Origin: Eupeodes corollae
Lineage: Eukaryota; Arthropoda; Insecta; Diptera; Syrphidae
Direction of reading: 5' to 3'
Length of the DNA: 64,000 nucleotides
Assembly: GCF_945859685.1 (NCBI RefSeq)
Contig: NC_079149.1
Location: 3,755,118 to 3,819,117, forward strand
Made by a program: the position numbers and the translations under genes. The first letter of the stretch is position 1. Each line of letters starts with the position of its first letter. The notes beneath the pieces are model-generated. The model was not told where the DNA came from. It made no database searches and saw nothing but the letters and a program-made list of their open reading frames with translations. Below are positions 58,501 to 64,000 of the stretch, in pieces.

Positions 58501-61500
58501 GGCAGTTTCTGTCAGGCATTACGCTACTGTCATTCACGTGCAAATAATTAAGAAGCCAACTGAATCTATTCAAGCTCATAAACTTCGTGACATAGCTGTA
58601 ATGAAAATCAGGTTAGTGACACTAACCACCCAGGCTGAAAGAGTTAAGACGCACAGTACCTAATGGCAATAGACCAATTTTCGTAAGAAGAATCTGACGT
58701 TTAGGACTGTTGAACCAATTGTCAAAGAAGATTTTATGATTGTCATTTCCAGGTACAGTTGCCGTGAGACGAGTTACGACATTTCCACTAACACCTAAGT
58801 CAGGAGCGCCTTCAGGACGGGTGTTACTTTGATCACCTGCAAAAATGTCAAAATCATAACTAAATCCAGATACCCCACTCAAGACTAGATTTTTGTATCC
58901 CCATTTATGAGGTTTTGCGGTATTGTACTGTTTGAGGTCATTTCGAACTTTAGTTGGAATTATTTGTTCATCATCTGCTAAAAATTCTTCTTTGGGCACG
59001 AGTGAAACTTGCTGCCTAATGCCGTTCAAAAGTGGTCGCACTTTAAAAAGCTTGTCATGTCCTGGATTGCCATAGGGAATAAAATTGTTGTTGTCATTGA
59101 AGTGAAGATCTTTTTTTATGGCTTCAAATCTGTAACATATTATAGTTTCGTATATTTGTGATTGTCCAATAGTCTTGTTCCAATAGTGCCGCGATGCAGG
59201 TAGTTTTACTATTGACATACAAATTATCATTCCAATGAATCGTTCCATTTCATGTTGACTAATGTTTGTTGGTTTGTTAATGTTATCTTGTACAGATTTA
59301 TTATTTCATTGCTCTACTATGGTGTCGATAAGCTCATTCGAAAAAAGGAATTCAAAAAAAATATGCAGGTGATTCCAGGTTTTCAATAAACTCCGGTAAC
59401 TGCGTTATTCCTGTAAATTTAAAATTTTTATCCGTCAAAGGGGCCTAAATGTTGCGTTACCCATTTAACTTTAGCAGGCTTCGATTTCTTCAATTTCGAT
59501 TTTGTTGTGTTCGGAACAATCGCTATCTGTCTTCGGGATTACCACTGAACTTCTTCGATGTTGAAGCTAGATCGTCATCGCTTTGACAGCCATCGCCAGG
59601 TATAGCATTGACAAGTTTATTATTGCAATAAAAACTCTTTGAATTCATTCTAAAAGCAAAATACACATTTTTACATTACTCAGTCAGTTAAGCCACCAAA
59701 AAGGAAGTAAGAACCCTACAATGCATGAAGGTCCCTATATGGTCTCGTGCAATAATAATAGAAATAAATAATGTTGAATTTGGTGAGGGTAGAGAGATAA
59801 AATTAAAAATTCGTTTTCAAAGAACAGCAACAAGATTGCAATTTGCAAGTTTCAATCTTAACTAGTTTTTTCATAAAGAAACAATGGACCAGCATGATGT
59901 TCCTTAAGGTTCATGTTGTCTTAATTTATCCATTTAAAAAAAAAATAAATAAATCCTAACCACGAAATGAAACGATGATGTTTCAAAATTTATATTTTTT
60001 TTGACAGTCAAATTGTGGAAAAAATTTGTTGTTTTTACCCCCACTCTTTAAACTATCTCTTTTTACGAATTTTAGTTCAGAAAGTACGCGAACGGACTTA
60101 ATGAGTGATAATTCTTAGAATTTTTAACTTTGGCTCTATCACCAAATATGATAATTTTTATTGAGACAACTTTATATATATCTAGTAATTACCAAAGCCA
60201 ACAAAATCCACACGCTAAATATCTTTGTTTATTATTAATATCTTCTTTTATGCAAACATTTCAATAACCTTAGAAGAATAGTAAAAGACAACAAAAACAT
60301 TAAAAACAGAAGCAACAACATATTATAATAGTCTTTTTTCTTTAACTTTCATTTCTTTCCCAGGTCTTCCACCAATGCAAGGATATGCTGTCATTGCTTG
60401 GCTTCATTCTGGTGATTTTTCCTACGGCAGTGCCACCGACCTTGATCCATTCCAGATGGTATTCAAACAAAAAGTCATAGTAGTCACAATAGCTTATCGA
60501 TTAAATATTTTTGGATTTCTTACCACGCAAGATGGAGAGGCACCTGGAAATTTTGGCCTAATGGATCAGGCAGCCGCCCTCTATTGGATTCGTCAAAATA
60601 TCAAACTCTTTGGCGGGAATGAAAATGAAATAACATTAATGGGTCATGCGGCAGGTTCAATCAGTGTGGGTTTACATTTGACGTCTGGGGAATGGTCGCA
60701 GGGAGTATTCAATAAAGCCATAATGATGTCTGGCAGCCCGTTAGCTGATTCCGAAATTCGATTGCCAGCTGATTATAGTGTAGCTCTGGATTCGGTGGCA
60801 AATACCTTTGGTTGTTTTCGTCGACCAACTTCGAAGCTAATGGAATGTTTGCGACGAATTGATGCAAAGATTTTATCAGAAAATCTGCCATTTATTGAAT
60901 GGGGCCCAATCGTTGATGAGGGTCTAAGTAACACTTCGGTGCCGTTTGTGCCGGACTTCCCAAAAACTCTCATTGCAAAGGGTATGGTTCGAAAGGTGCC
61001 ACTCCTCACGGGGTACACCGACATGGAGGAAGTACTTGATTTGGTTGTAGGTGAAATGATGGACACCTCGATTACCAACGAAGTCTATGAAACAATGCTC
61101 AATGACATTATTTTGACAGATCTGAGTCAGTTTGATGACAACGACACCTGGTGTGGGAATGTGCAAATTGTGTTGGATGCCGTCAAGTATGTGTACAAGC
61201 CGTACCCGCCAATGAAAAATGGCGCAAAGCTCAGAAAGCTTTTTGTGAATTTCCATACCGACAGGAAATACATTGCCCCAACCATGCTTCTAGCCAATAT
61301 GCTAAGCGAGAACAATCAAACCTATGTGTATAGATTCGATCTAAAGCCTCGAACTGTCATGGCCAATAAAGACATCTCCGATTGGGTGGGTGTACCACAG
61401 AATTTCGATCTTATCTTCGTCTGGGGTATTCCATATTGGACGAATCCCGATATGATAAATCAATGGGACAGCACGGATAAGAGGATCTCCGACATCGTGA

Positions 61501-61826
61501 TGACATTGTGGGCAAACTTTGCTAAGAGTTCCAATCCCACAGCAACTGGGGTCTACATCAAATGGGACTGGTTCACAGATGAGGAACAAAAGATTCTAGT
61601 TATTGATAGGGCTTTCAACATGACCGATGATATGAACTTGCAGGCGATAAAATTTTGGAATGACTACTACCCCAAAGTTGTTTACCATGCTATAAATTGC
61701 TGCAACGCAACTGATACTGGGACAAGTCTTTTGCAGCTCCACACCTCTGGACTATTTTCAAGATCTCTGCTATGGCTGAATTTGTTGACTTTATGGGTGA
61801 ATGCTTATTGTGTGATGGGAACGTAG
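40128..61826 (+). CDS. Catalytically dead carboxylesterase-like surface protein (whole gene)
   Basis: Two coding exons, 40128..40539 and 60364..61826, join in phase (GAT G|GT) to give 624 aa. This is the length of a single alpha/beta-hydrolase esterase domain with leader and tail. An N-terminal signal sequence (LKFLFICLSFPLVQILTVVS) is followed by the esterase fold: EECLFVNIFIPDG, AWLHSGDFSYGSA, VTIAYRLNIFGFL, GNFGLMDQAAALYWI. The nucleophile elbow reads GHAAG (Ala233 instead of Ser), the oxyanion loop is HSGDF instead of HGGGF, and the catalytic His position is Gln483 (GVPQNFDLIFVWG). It therefore cannot hydrolyse esters. Such cholinesterase-like proteins (neuroligins, gliotactin, glutactin, neurotactin) act in adhesion. 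The hydrophobic C-terminus suggests a GPI anchor or tail anchor. I cannot name the fly orthologue. Confidence 0.9.
40540..42239. other. Esterase-like gene intron, 5' part
   Basis: Contains a (GCG)-rich triplet run at 40810-40825 and otherwise AT-rich DNA. No recognised element. Confidence 0.45.
42240..43110. repeat. Tandem array of a palindromic MITE-like unit
   Basis: Three units marked by CTCTAAATGGCCTGTC at about 42505, 42727 and 42982, each followed by TTATACTTAAGG.ATAAAA and a TGTTCTCTTATT block. At the unit joints, ATGTCATTATTGAAATCCAC faces its inverse GTGGATTTCAATAATGACA, forming long palindromes (42645-42705; 42898-42950). This is what head-to-tail copies of an element with TIRs would produce. 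Related to the right half of the MITE at 2228..2646. Confidence 0.7.
43111..45417. other. Intron DNA, nothing recognised
   Basis: No gene found. The block at 44140-44760 is GC-richer (CGTCGTCCG repeats, GGAGCGGCGGCGGTCGG) with a short TA run at 44681-44692. It is possibly an enhancer or an old insertion, but nothing specific. Confidence 0.4.
45418..46994. mobile_element. Repetitive element with internal tandem repeats, copy 2
   Basis: Same family and orientation as 7911..9089. Begins GTTAACTTCCCATAGGAAGTT with a short hairpin, followed by a near-identical 200-bp block (CGATTTGTCAAATTGAAAAT, the CGTACGTCCGTACG run, CCAGAAGAGATATCGACTTC). It ends GACAGACGGGATGGGAAGTT then GCATCCCAGCCTC. Between lie at least five units of 170-184 bp marked by GAATTGACAG-like blocks at about 45980, 46162, 46336, 46505 and 46686. 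The extra length over copy 1 is explained by unit number. Confidence 0.78.
46995..47759. other. Intron DNA, nothing recognised
   Basis: No supported feature. Confidence 0.4.
47760..48579. mobile_element. Harbinger-like element A (degenerate)
   Basis: Right end GGCTGCGTTCAATCTCAGAC (inverted, ending 48579). It shares, inverted, most of its sequence with element B at 50523..51010: the ATTCAACT..CCATTAAATGTTTTA block, the CGGAGGCAAATAGCTTC block, and CTTGAAATTCA. It carries a plus-strand 60-codon frame (MSTNKIYASWRDEIIEMSFK, 47811..47993) and, on the minus strand, remnants of MDDEEAICLRILED. About 190 bp (48035-48220) is extra relative to B. Left end not located. Confidence 0.55.
48685..49028. 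mobile_element. Harbinger-like MITE C (344 bp, AAT duplication)
   Basis: Inverted ends GGCTGCTTTCAATCTCGATT and GGCTGCGTTCAATTCCAGAC, with AAT on both sides (48682..48684; 49029..49031). Its right part matches the ends of elements A and B. The 3-bp direct target repeat suits PIF/Harbinger. Confidence 0.7.
49029..50029. other. Intron DNA, nothing recognised
   Basis: AT-rich, no supported feature. Confidence 0.4.
50030..50330. repeat. Dispersed repeat, copy 2
   Basis: Direct-orientation relative of 1..285: shared AAAAGGATTCC, TGTAGACAGTAA / TAGTAGACAAAC, TAGTTTTTGT and CCTTGGTCAAAAT blocks in the same order. Non-coding. Confidence 0.5.
50523..51010. mobile_element. Harbinger-like element B
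   Basis: Starts GGCTGCGTTCAATCTCAGAC AGATAGGG and includes a plus-strand MDDEEAICLRILEDNYEI start at about 50746, which I read as the beginning of a lost transposase. It matches element A in inverse orientation. The right end is uncertain. Confidence 0.55.
51011..53114. other. Intron DNA, nothing recognised
   Basis: No supported coding or repeat feature. Confidence 0.4.
53115..53505 (-). pseudogene. Tc1-like transposase relic
   Basis: Minus-strand translation in three frames gives LDGPDGYSFYFIDLRKEKHY, RVGCVMVWGAISCYGTCELQ F, KKAFPYFHKLFGPLSW, QHDNAPI and a following IHTARKE-like stretch. This is the central catalytic region of a Tc1-like transposase (..FNLDGPDG..., G.VMVWGAIS..G...L.F, ...F.QDNAPIHTA). 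The N- and C-terminal parts are absent. It differs from the Tc1 copies at 20973 and 26200. Confidence 0.85.
53506..54234. other. Intron DNA, nothing recognised
   Basis: No supported feature. Confidence 0.4.
54235..54580. mobile_element. MITE family X, copy 2
   Basis: Related over its full length to 35655..35975 in the same orientation (AAATAAATCAATTTATTTTT, AAGATCAAATCTGTAGAT, GTTTGACAGCTCTA, CATGCGCCAC, CATGGAAAATCCC). Non-coding. Confidence 0.6.
54763..56707. mobile_element. hAT-like non-autonomous element (about 1.9 kb)
   Basis: Ends carry GGCGGATCCAGA on the left (54770..54781) and its inverse TCTGGATCCGCC on the right (56692..56703). GGCGGATCCAG ends are common in hAT-type elements. 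Eight-base flanks GGTTTGAT (54755..54762) and GGTTCGAA (56708..56715) match 6 of 8, fitting a decayed hAT target duplication. The interior has no transposase; part of it (55900-55990, CAGGACAGACAGATAGACGG) looks like another embedded repeat. Confidence 0.55.
57089..57488 (-). pseudogene. Outer piggyBac transposase, C-terminal part
   Basis: The minus strand continues the outer protein after the inner insertion: RVPNLEMPSEKELKKKGRG, VRISAVTWFDNKPFQMLSTY VGSEP, then after a frameshift SPQVITVYNLHMEGVDLLDS MLGLYRI. The third catalytic Asp region (GGVD..D) is present. It ends in degenerate sequence near 57089. Joined with 58622..59248 it gives the usual DDE_Tnp_1_7 order, interrupted once. Confidence 0.85.
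57489..58643 (-). mobile_element. Inner piggyBac-like element inserted in the outer one
   Basis: Inverted ends CTCTTTCAG (57489; inverted at 58643). TTAA lies at 58644..58647 in the host reading LGTVRLN. The left copy is now TCAC (57485..57488, two changes). A subterminal palindrome GGTTAGTG-A-CACTAACC is at 58614..58630. At 1155 bp it is shorter than a full piggyBac because the 5' third of its gene is deleted. Confidence 0.85.
57545..58600 (-). pseudogene. Inner piggyBac transposase, 5'-deleted and frameshifted
   Basis: A DDE_Tnp_1_7 transposase that would excise and insert at TTAA. From about 58600 the minus strand reads SYVTKFMSLNRFSWLLNYLH, then AIDESIIKFKGRDFLKQYMP (first Asp), VYFDNYFNSYPLQVRL (second Asp), FMLSNYHDP and NMNFVDKFDQLKGSYAVDRK (third Asp), WWHRIFF. 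A nine-base A run at 57775..57783 (T run in the gene) shifts the frame there. The C-terminus FLDCCVVNAFLIFKELQ continues in another frame to about 57545. About 270 codons of catalytic core are intact, so decay is recent. The N-terminal part is missing. Confidence 0.92.
58649..59640 (-). pseudogene. Outer piggyBac transposase, N-terminal and catalytic part
   Basis: From ATG 59248 an intact frame reads MERFIGMIICMSIVKLPASR HYW, RPLLNGIRQQVSLVPKEEFL ADDEQIIPTK (first Asp), KWGYKNLVLSGVSGF, KIFFDNWFNSPKRQILLTKI (second Asp) and LGTVRL, where the inner element interrupts. Further upstream (59640-59250) the protein's beginning is recognisable through stops: MNSKSFYCNNKL, then TQLPEFIENLESPAYFF, matching the LPE.....SP...F.. 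start of the domain. It is a different lineage from the inner transposase. Confidence 0.9.
60098..60363. other. Intron end before esterase exon 2
   Basis: AT-rich with a pyrimidine tract leading to the acceptor CTTTCCCAG at 60363. No other feature. Confidence 0.6.
60364..61826 (+). CDS. Esterase-like exon 2
   Basis: Follows acceptor TTTCTTTCCCAG and encodes residues 138-624, from GLPPMQGYAVIAWLHSGDF to the stop TAG at 61824. It carries all of the altered active site, NTS, NQT, NMT and NAT glycosylation sites, and later Cys residues. The last 22 residues (LLWLNLLTLWVNAYCVMGT) are hydrophobic, preceded by a Ser/Thr/Gly-rich stretch, as in a GPI-anchor signal. Codon use is even and less AT-rich than the flanks, showing constraint despite loss of catalysis. 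Confidence 0.92.
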
Positions 61827-62213
61827 TTTGTAACGATAACGAGACTCTGAATAATGTTTAGGCGGCCATAGTTAAATTTTTTGTTTAGAATTCCTAAAAA
61901 AAGGAGGAATCATATAGTTTACATATAAATATAATGAACTAGTGAAAATCTATTGTAAAAAAGAAGACAAAAATATGAAGTTTCAAAGGTTTCAAATAAA
62001 GGAAAGGAAGTTTAGGATGGATTTGTAAATATATATGTATTCGACTACTAAAAGTAACTTCCTTTCCATTTATATACAATTTAATCTAACTATAAGCTAT
62101 TAACATAATTAATAATATGTATATGCCTTAAGATTGGTCTGTACGCAAGAAGTGATTCCAAAACAAATATTACTCGCTTCGCCACACTCATCACAAAAAC
62201 GAGGAAAATAAAT
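61827..62213 (+). terminator. Esterase-like gene 3' UTR with polyadenylation signals
   Basis: AATAAA occurs at 61995..62000 and 62208..62213 downstream of the stop, followed by T/A-rich sequence. Either could direct cleavage. The second is followed by a GT-containing stretch (CAGTGTTTTAATTTG), a plausible downstream element. Confidence 0.55.
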
Positions 62214-62620
62214 ATAAAACAAAAATATTTAAAATCAGTGTTTTAATTTGATTTAAGCCTAACTGGGACAAAAATTTTATTTTTAGTTTAAAAAGTAAGG
62301 AAATTAATAGCAAACTCATCCATTTTTGTATTCATCCAAAAATTGAAATCAGGGACAAAGTGTTTAAATTAATTTTTTTCTTGTTGCTCGCGAGTACACA
62401 TTTTTACTTCGGCTTTGTTTAAAAAAAAAATAAAATGCAGGACTGGAACTTGCTAATGTAAGACTTAAAAAAATCCCTTTAAAAAAGTATCTTTTCCAAA
62501 AATTTAAATGCCATTTGATTTCTCAAAAAAAAAAACTTAATTTTTTAAATTTGTTATATTAATTAAATTATTTCTTTTAAATAATTTTGTATGCATACAA
62601 ATTTTCGGTTTAAAAATATT
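62214..62620. other. Intergenic, nothing recognised
   Basis: AT-rich, no supported feature. Confidence 0.4.
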
Positions 62621-62624
62621 TGTA

Positions 62625-62735
62625 GTACGCCGCAGGATTGTTGCGGATGTACAAATTTTGACATCCGCGAAAGCGGATGCGGATGCGGATTTTTTGAGAC
62701 TCACATCCGCGGATGTGGATGCGGATTTAAGAATT
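62625..62735. repeat. GCGGAT/ATCCGC cluster
   Basis: About nine GCGGAT hexamers in both orientations (for example GCGGATGCGGATGCGGAT at 62674-62691 and ACATCCGCGGATGTGGATGC at 62703) in otherwise AT-rich DNA. Next to a hAT transposase relic this resembles the clustered subterminal transposase-binding motifs of hAT elements. Confidence 0.6.
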
Positions 62736-62889
62736 TATTAAATAAAAACAATTTTAAGTCCGTAAATAAAGGAAAATTTGATTGATTATCTTTGCGTTTA
62801 ATAATTAAATTTAAAAATGGGTGAGTTATATTTAATGAAAAGCAAGATTGCAGCCTTCCCAGACTGTAATCTGTTTCTTAGTGGATGGT

Positions 62890-64000
62890 ATATTAATCCA
62901 GCTCCACTAAAAAGTGTCATCCATTTTCTCCTTTTTTGTGTTTTTTGCATTTGGTGACAACGTTGTAGAACTAATGCTTAATAGATCATTTATCATCTTT
63001 AGAATTACATCTTTTATTCTTTCCTCGGTGATGGGTTTGAAGAATGTATGCTTATAGCGAGGGTCTAAGTATGTATGTCGAAATCGCATAAAAATCGTTG
63101 TCTTGCAAAGATGAAAATTTTTTGAAAAATGAGTTTTCAGATTTAAGGCTGTCAGCCGAATGGCATCAGTGTCCGATGGTTTTATAAGTATTCATCAAGT
63201 TTTTTCTTAAGCATTTGAATTATAGGCACTTATATCATCACAGATGATATAAGTGCCTTAGAGCTGCTCATTTCACGAGTAGCTTCTTCAAAAGGTTTGA
63301 GTAGTTCAAGGCAGCTTTCAATTATTTTCCACTCTCTTCTGGTAAAATTTGTTCAATTTGGTTGTCATTGGCATAAGGACTTAATTCATCTTTTATCTTA
63401 GAAAAACGCTTAAACATGTAGAATGTACTATTCAGCGTGTCACACAATCCTGGAGTACTTTAAGATGTGGTTGAATAAGTCTGTCCTGAATTTTTTCTAG
63501 CTGTTTTTGGGCAATAGTTGAATGGTTTAAATGGGTTGAAATTTTCTTTGATTTTTGCTTAATTTCTTTTATATTTTCTTGCAATTGTAAACCATGTCGT
63601 ATTACAATTTGCATCTTGTGAACAGTGCAATCTAAATCAGTCAATGATGCATATCGCATACCTCTTTTCATATTGGAGCCCTCATCTCGTCACCTGTATG
63701 GCGATCCTCAAACGTCTCGAATTTTAATACGATTGATGTTCGTTCAAAGTTTTCTGATACTCCGTAGCAAGTTAAGCTTAGCAAGGAGCTGGGATCTGTC
63801 CAAATATCAGAAGTAAAAGACATGTAGTCATATTTTTCAAGTAATTCTTTGACTTTAGCAGCAACTTTTGAGTACGATTCATTGCAAATAAAATCAGTAA
63901 AAAATTGTAGGCCTCTGAAATTATATTTGGGTGCTAGTTCTTGTATAAAACGGCGAAATCAAAGTCCGCCTACATAGTTAAATGGTAAATTGTGAAGCAC
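62890..64000 (-). pseudogene. hAT transposase pseudogene, extends past the window
   Basis: Minus strand, upstream part outside the window. In order: AVLHNLPFNYVGG-like start at the edge, PKYNFRGLQFFTDFICNESY, YDYMSFTSDIWTDPSSLLSL (first acidic residue, DxWTD), VLKFETFEDRHTGD, NMKRGMRYASLTDLDCTVHK MQIVI, HSTIAQKQLEKIQDRLIQPH LKVLQDCVTR, LLKPFEEATREMSSSKALIS S, then YLDPRYKHTFF. These are the ordered blocks of hAT (BED-type) transposases. Stops, a frameshift near 63690 and an extra hairpin at 63224..63258 break it. The C-terminal dimerisation domain that should follow LDPRYK is missing, replaced by the GCGGAT cluster. Confidence 0.88.
63224..63258. repeat. Perfect 16-bp hairpin inside the hAT relic
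   Basis: AGGCACTTATATCATC (63224..63239), three-base loop ACA, then the exact reverse complement (63243..63258). The second arm is out of place in the reading frame and introduces a stop, whereas the flanking codons would join naturally without about 10-13 bases of it. Confidence 0.85.

Larger units (their letters stand above)
56897..60097 (-). mobile_element. Outer piggyBac-like element
   Basis: Exact 14-bp inverted ends GTCCGTTCGCGTAC (56897; inverted at 60097). Flanks are TTAA on the right (60098..60101) and ATAA on the left (56893..56896), one substitution from the expected TTAA. A subterminal copy CTGTTCGCGTGCTC occurs at about 56962. Without the inner insertion it was about 2.05 kb. 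Located in the esterase-like gene's intron, on the opposite strand. Confidence 0.92.

Noticed and set aside
60709..61589. Several minus-strand frames of 60-110 codons
   Set aside because: All lie antisense to the strongly supported esterase exon 2 and show no family similarity.
1..64000. CRISPR array, bacterial operons, or viral genome segment
   Set aside because: No regularly spaced direct repeats with unique spacers, no bacterial gene structure, and no viral structural or polymerase gene. The RT fragments are of LINE type.

Overview
The window is about 64 kb of AT-rich, intron-rich nuclear DNA full of degenerate transposons. The host is an insect, most likely a brachyceran fly: there is a fly-type Inr+DPE core promoter, genes with introns of 10-20 kb, and piggyBac, mariner, Tc1, PIF/Harbinger, hAT, Helitron and tRNA-derived SINE copies. 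I cannot name the species. Most long open frames are chance or transposon debris.

Two host genes can be built with confidence. (1) On the minus strand, from ATG 31475 to a stop at 15517 or 13068, is a mitochondrial carrier of the SLC25A32 (folate/FAD) type. It has four common exons and two alternative C-termini. The terminal exon at 15517..15768 contains an in-phase internal donor, which can instead splice to a distal exon at 13068..13221. The predicted proteins are 305 and 321 residues, and both encode the last transmembrane segment. (2) On the plus strand, from 40128 to 61826, is a secreted or surface carboxylesterase-like protein of 624 residues. Its two coding exons are separated by a 19.8-kb intron. 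The catalytic Ser and His are replaced (GHAAG; Gln in the His position), so it is probably a non-enzymatic, neuroligin/glutactin-like protein, possibly GPI-anchored. An Inr and a correctly spaced DPE lie 172 bp upstream of its ATG. Two weaker gene pieces are a minus-strand exon at 4863..5312 with a good splice donor, and a plus-strand small membrane-protein frame at 30812..31204 lying antisense inside carrier intron 1.

Layout: 1-4.8 kb, dispersed repeats, a MITE and a Myb/SANT transposon fragment. 4.8-6.7 kb, unidentified minus-strand exon and its upstream region. 7-13 kb, repeats (a 1.2-kb element with internal tandem repeats, two SINEs, a MITE). 13-31.5 kb, carrier gene; its introns hold a full-length dead mariner, a multiply nested LINE/Tc1/LINE/TTAA-MITE block (20.5-23.7 kb) and a 3.7-kb Tc1 shell filled with Harbinger, MITE and Helitron pieces (26.2-29.9 kb). 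32.5-39 kb, tandem repeats, a Tc1/IS630-type relic, a Harbinger with intact TSDs nested in another MITE, and a clean 292-bp MITE. 40.1-61.8 kb, the esterase-like gene; its intron holds a trimeric MITE array, a second copy of the 7.9-kb repeat, Harbinger MITEs, a Tc1 relic, a hAT-like element and a piggyBac inserted precisely into another piggyBac. 62.6-64 kb, a hAT transposase pseudogene running off the window and carrying a 16-bp perfect hairpin.

I see no bacterial-type operons, CRISPR arrays, rRNA or intact tRNA genes. The most unusual items are the composite alternative terminal exon of the carrier, the active-site-dead esterase with its legible promoter, the readable order of nested transpositions, and a hairpin that looks like a templated insertion.
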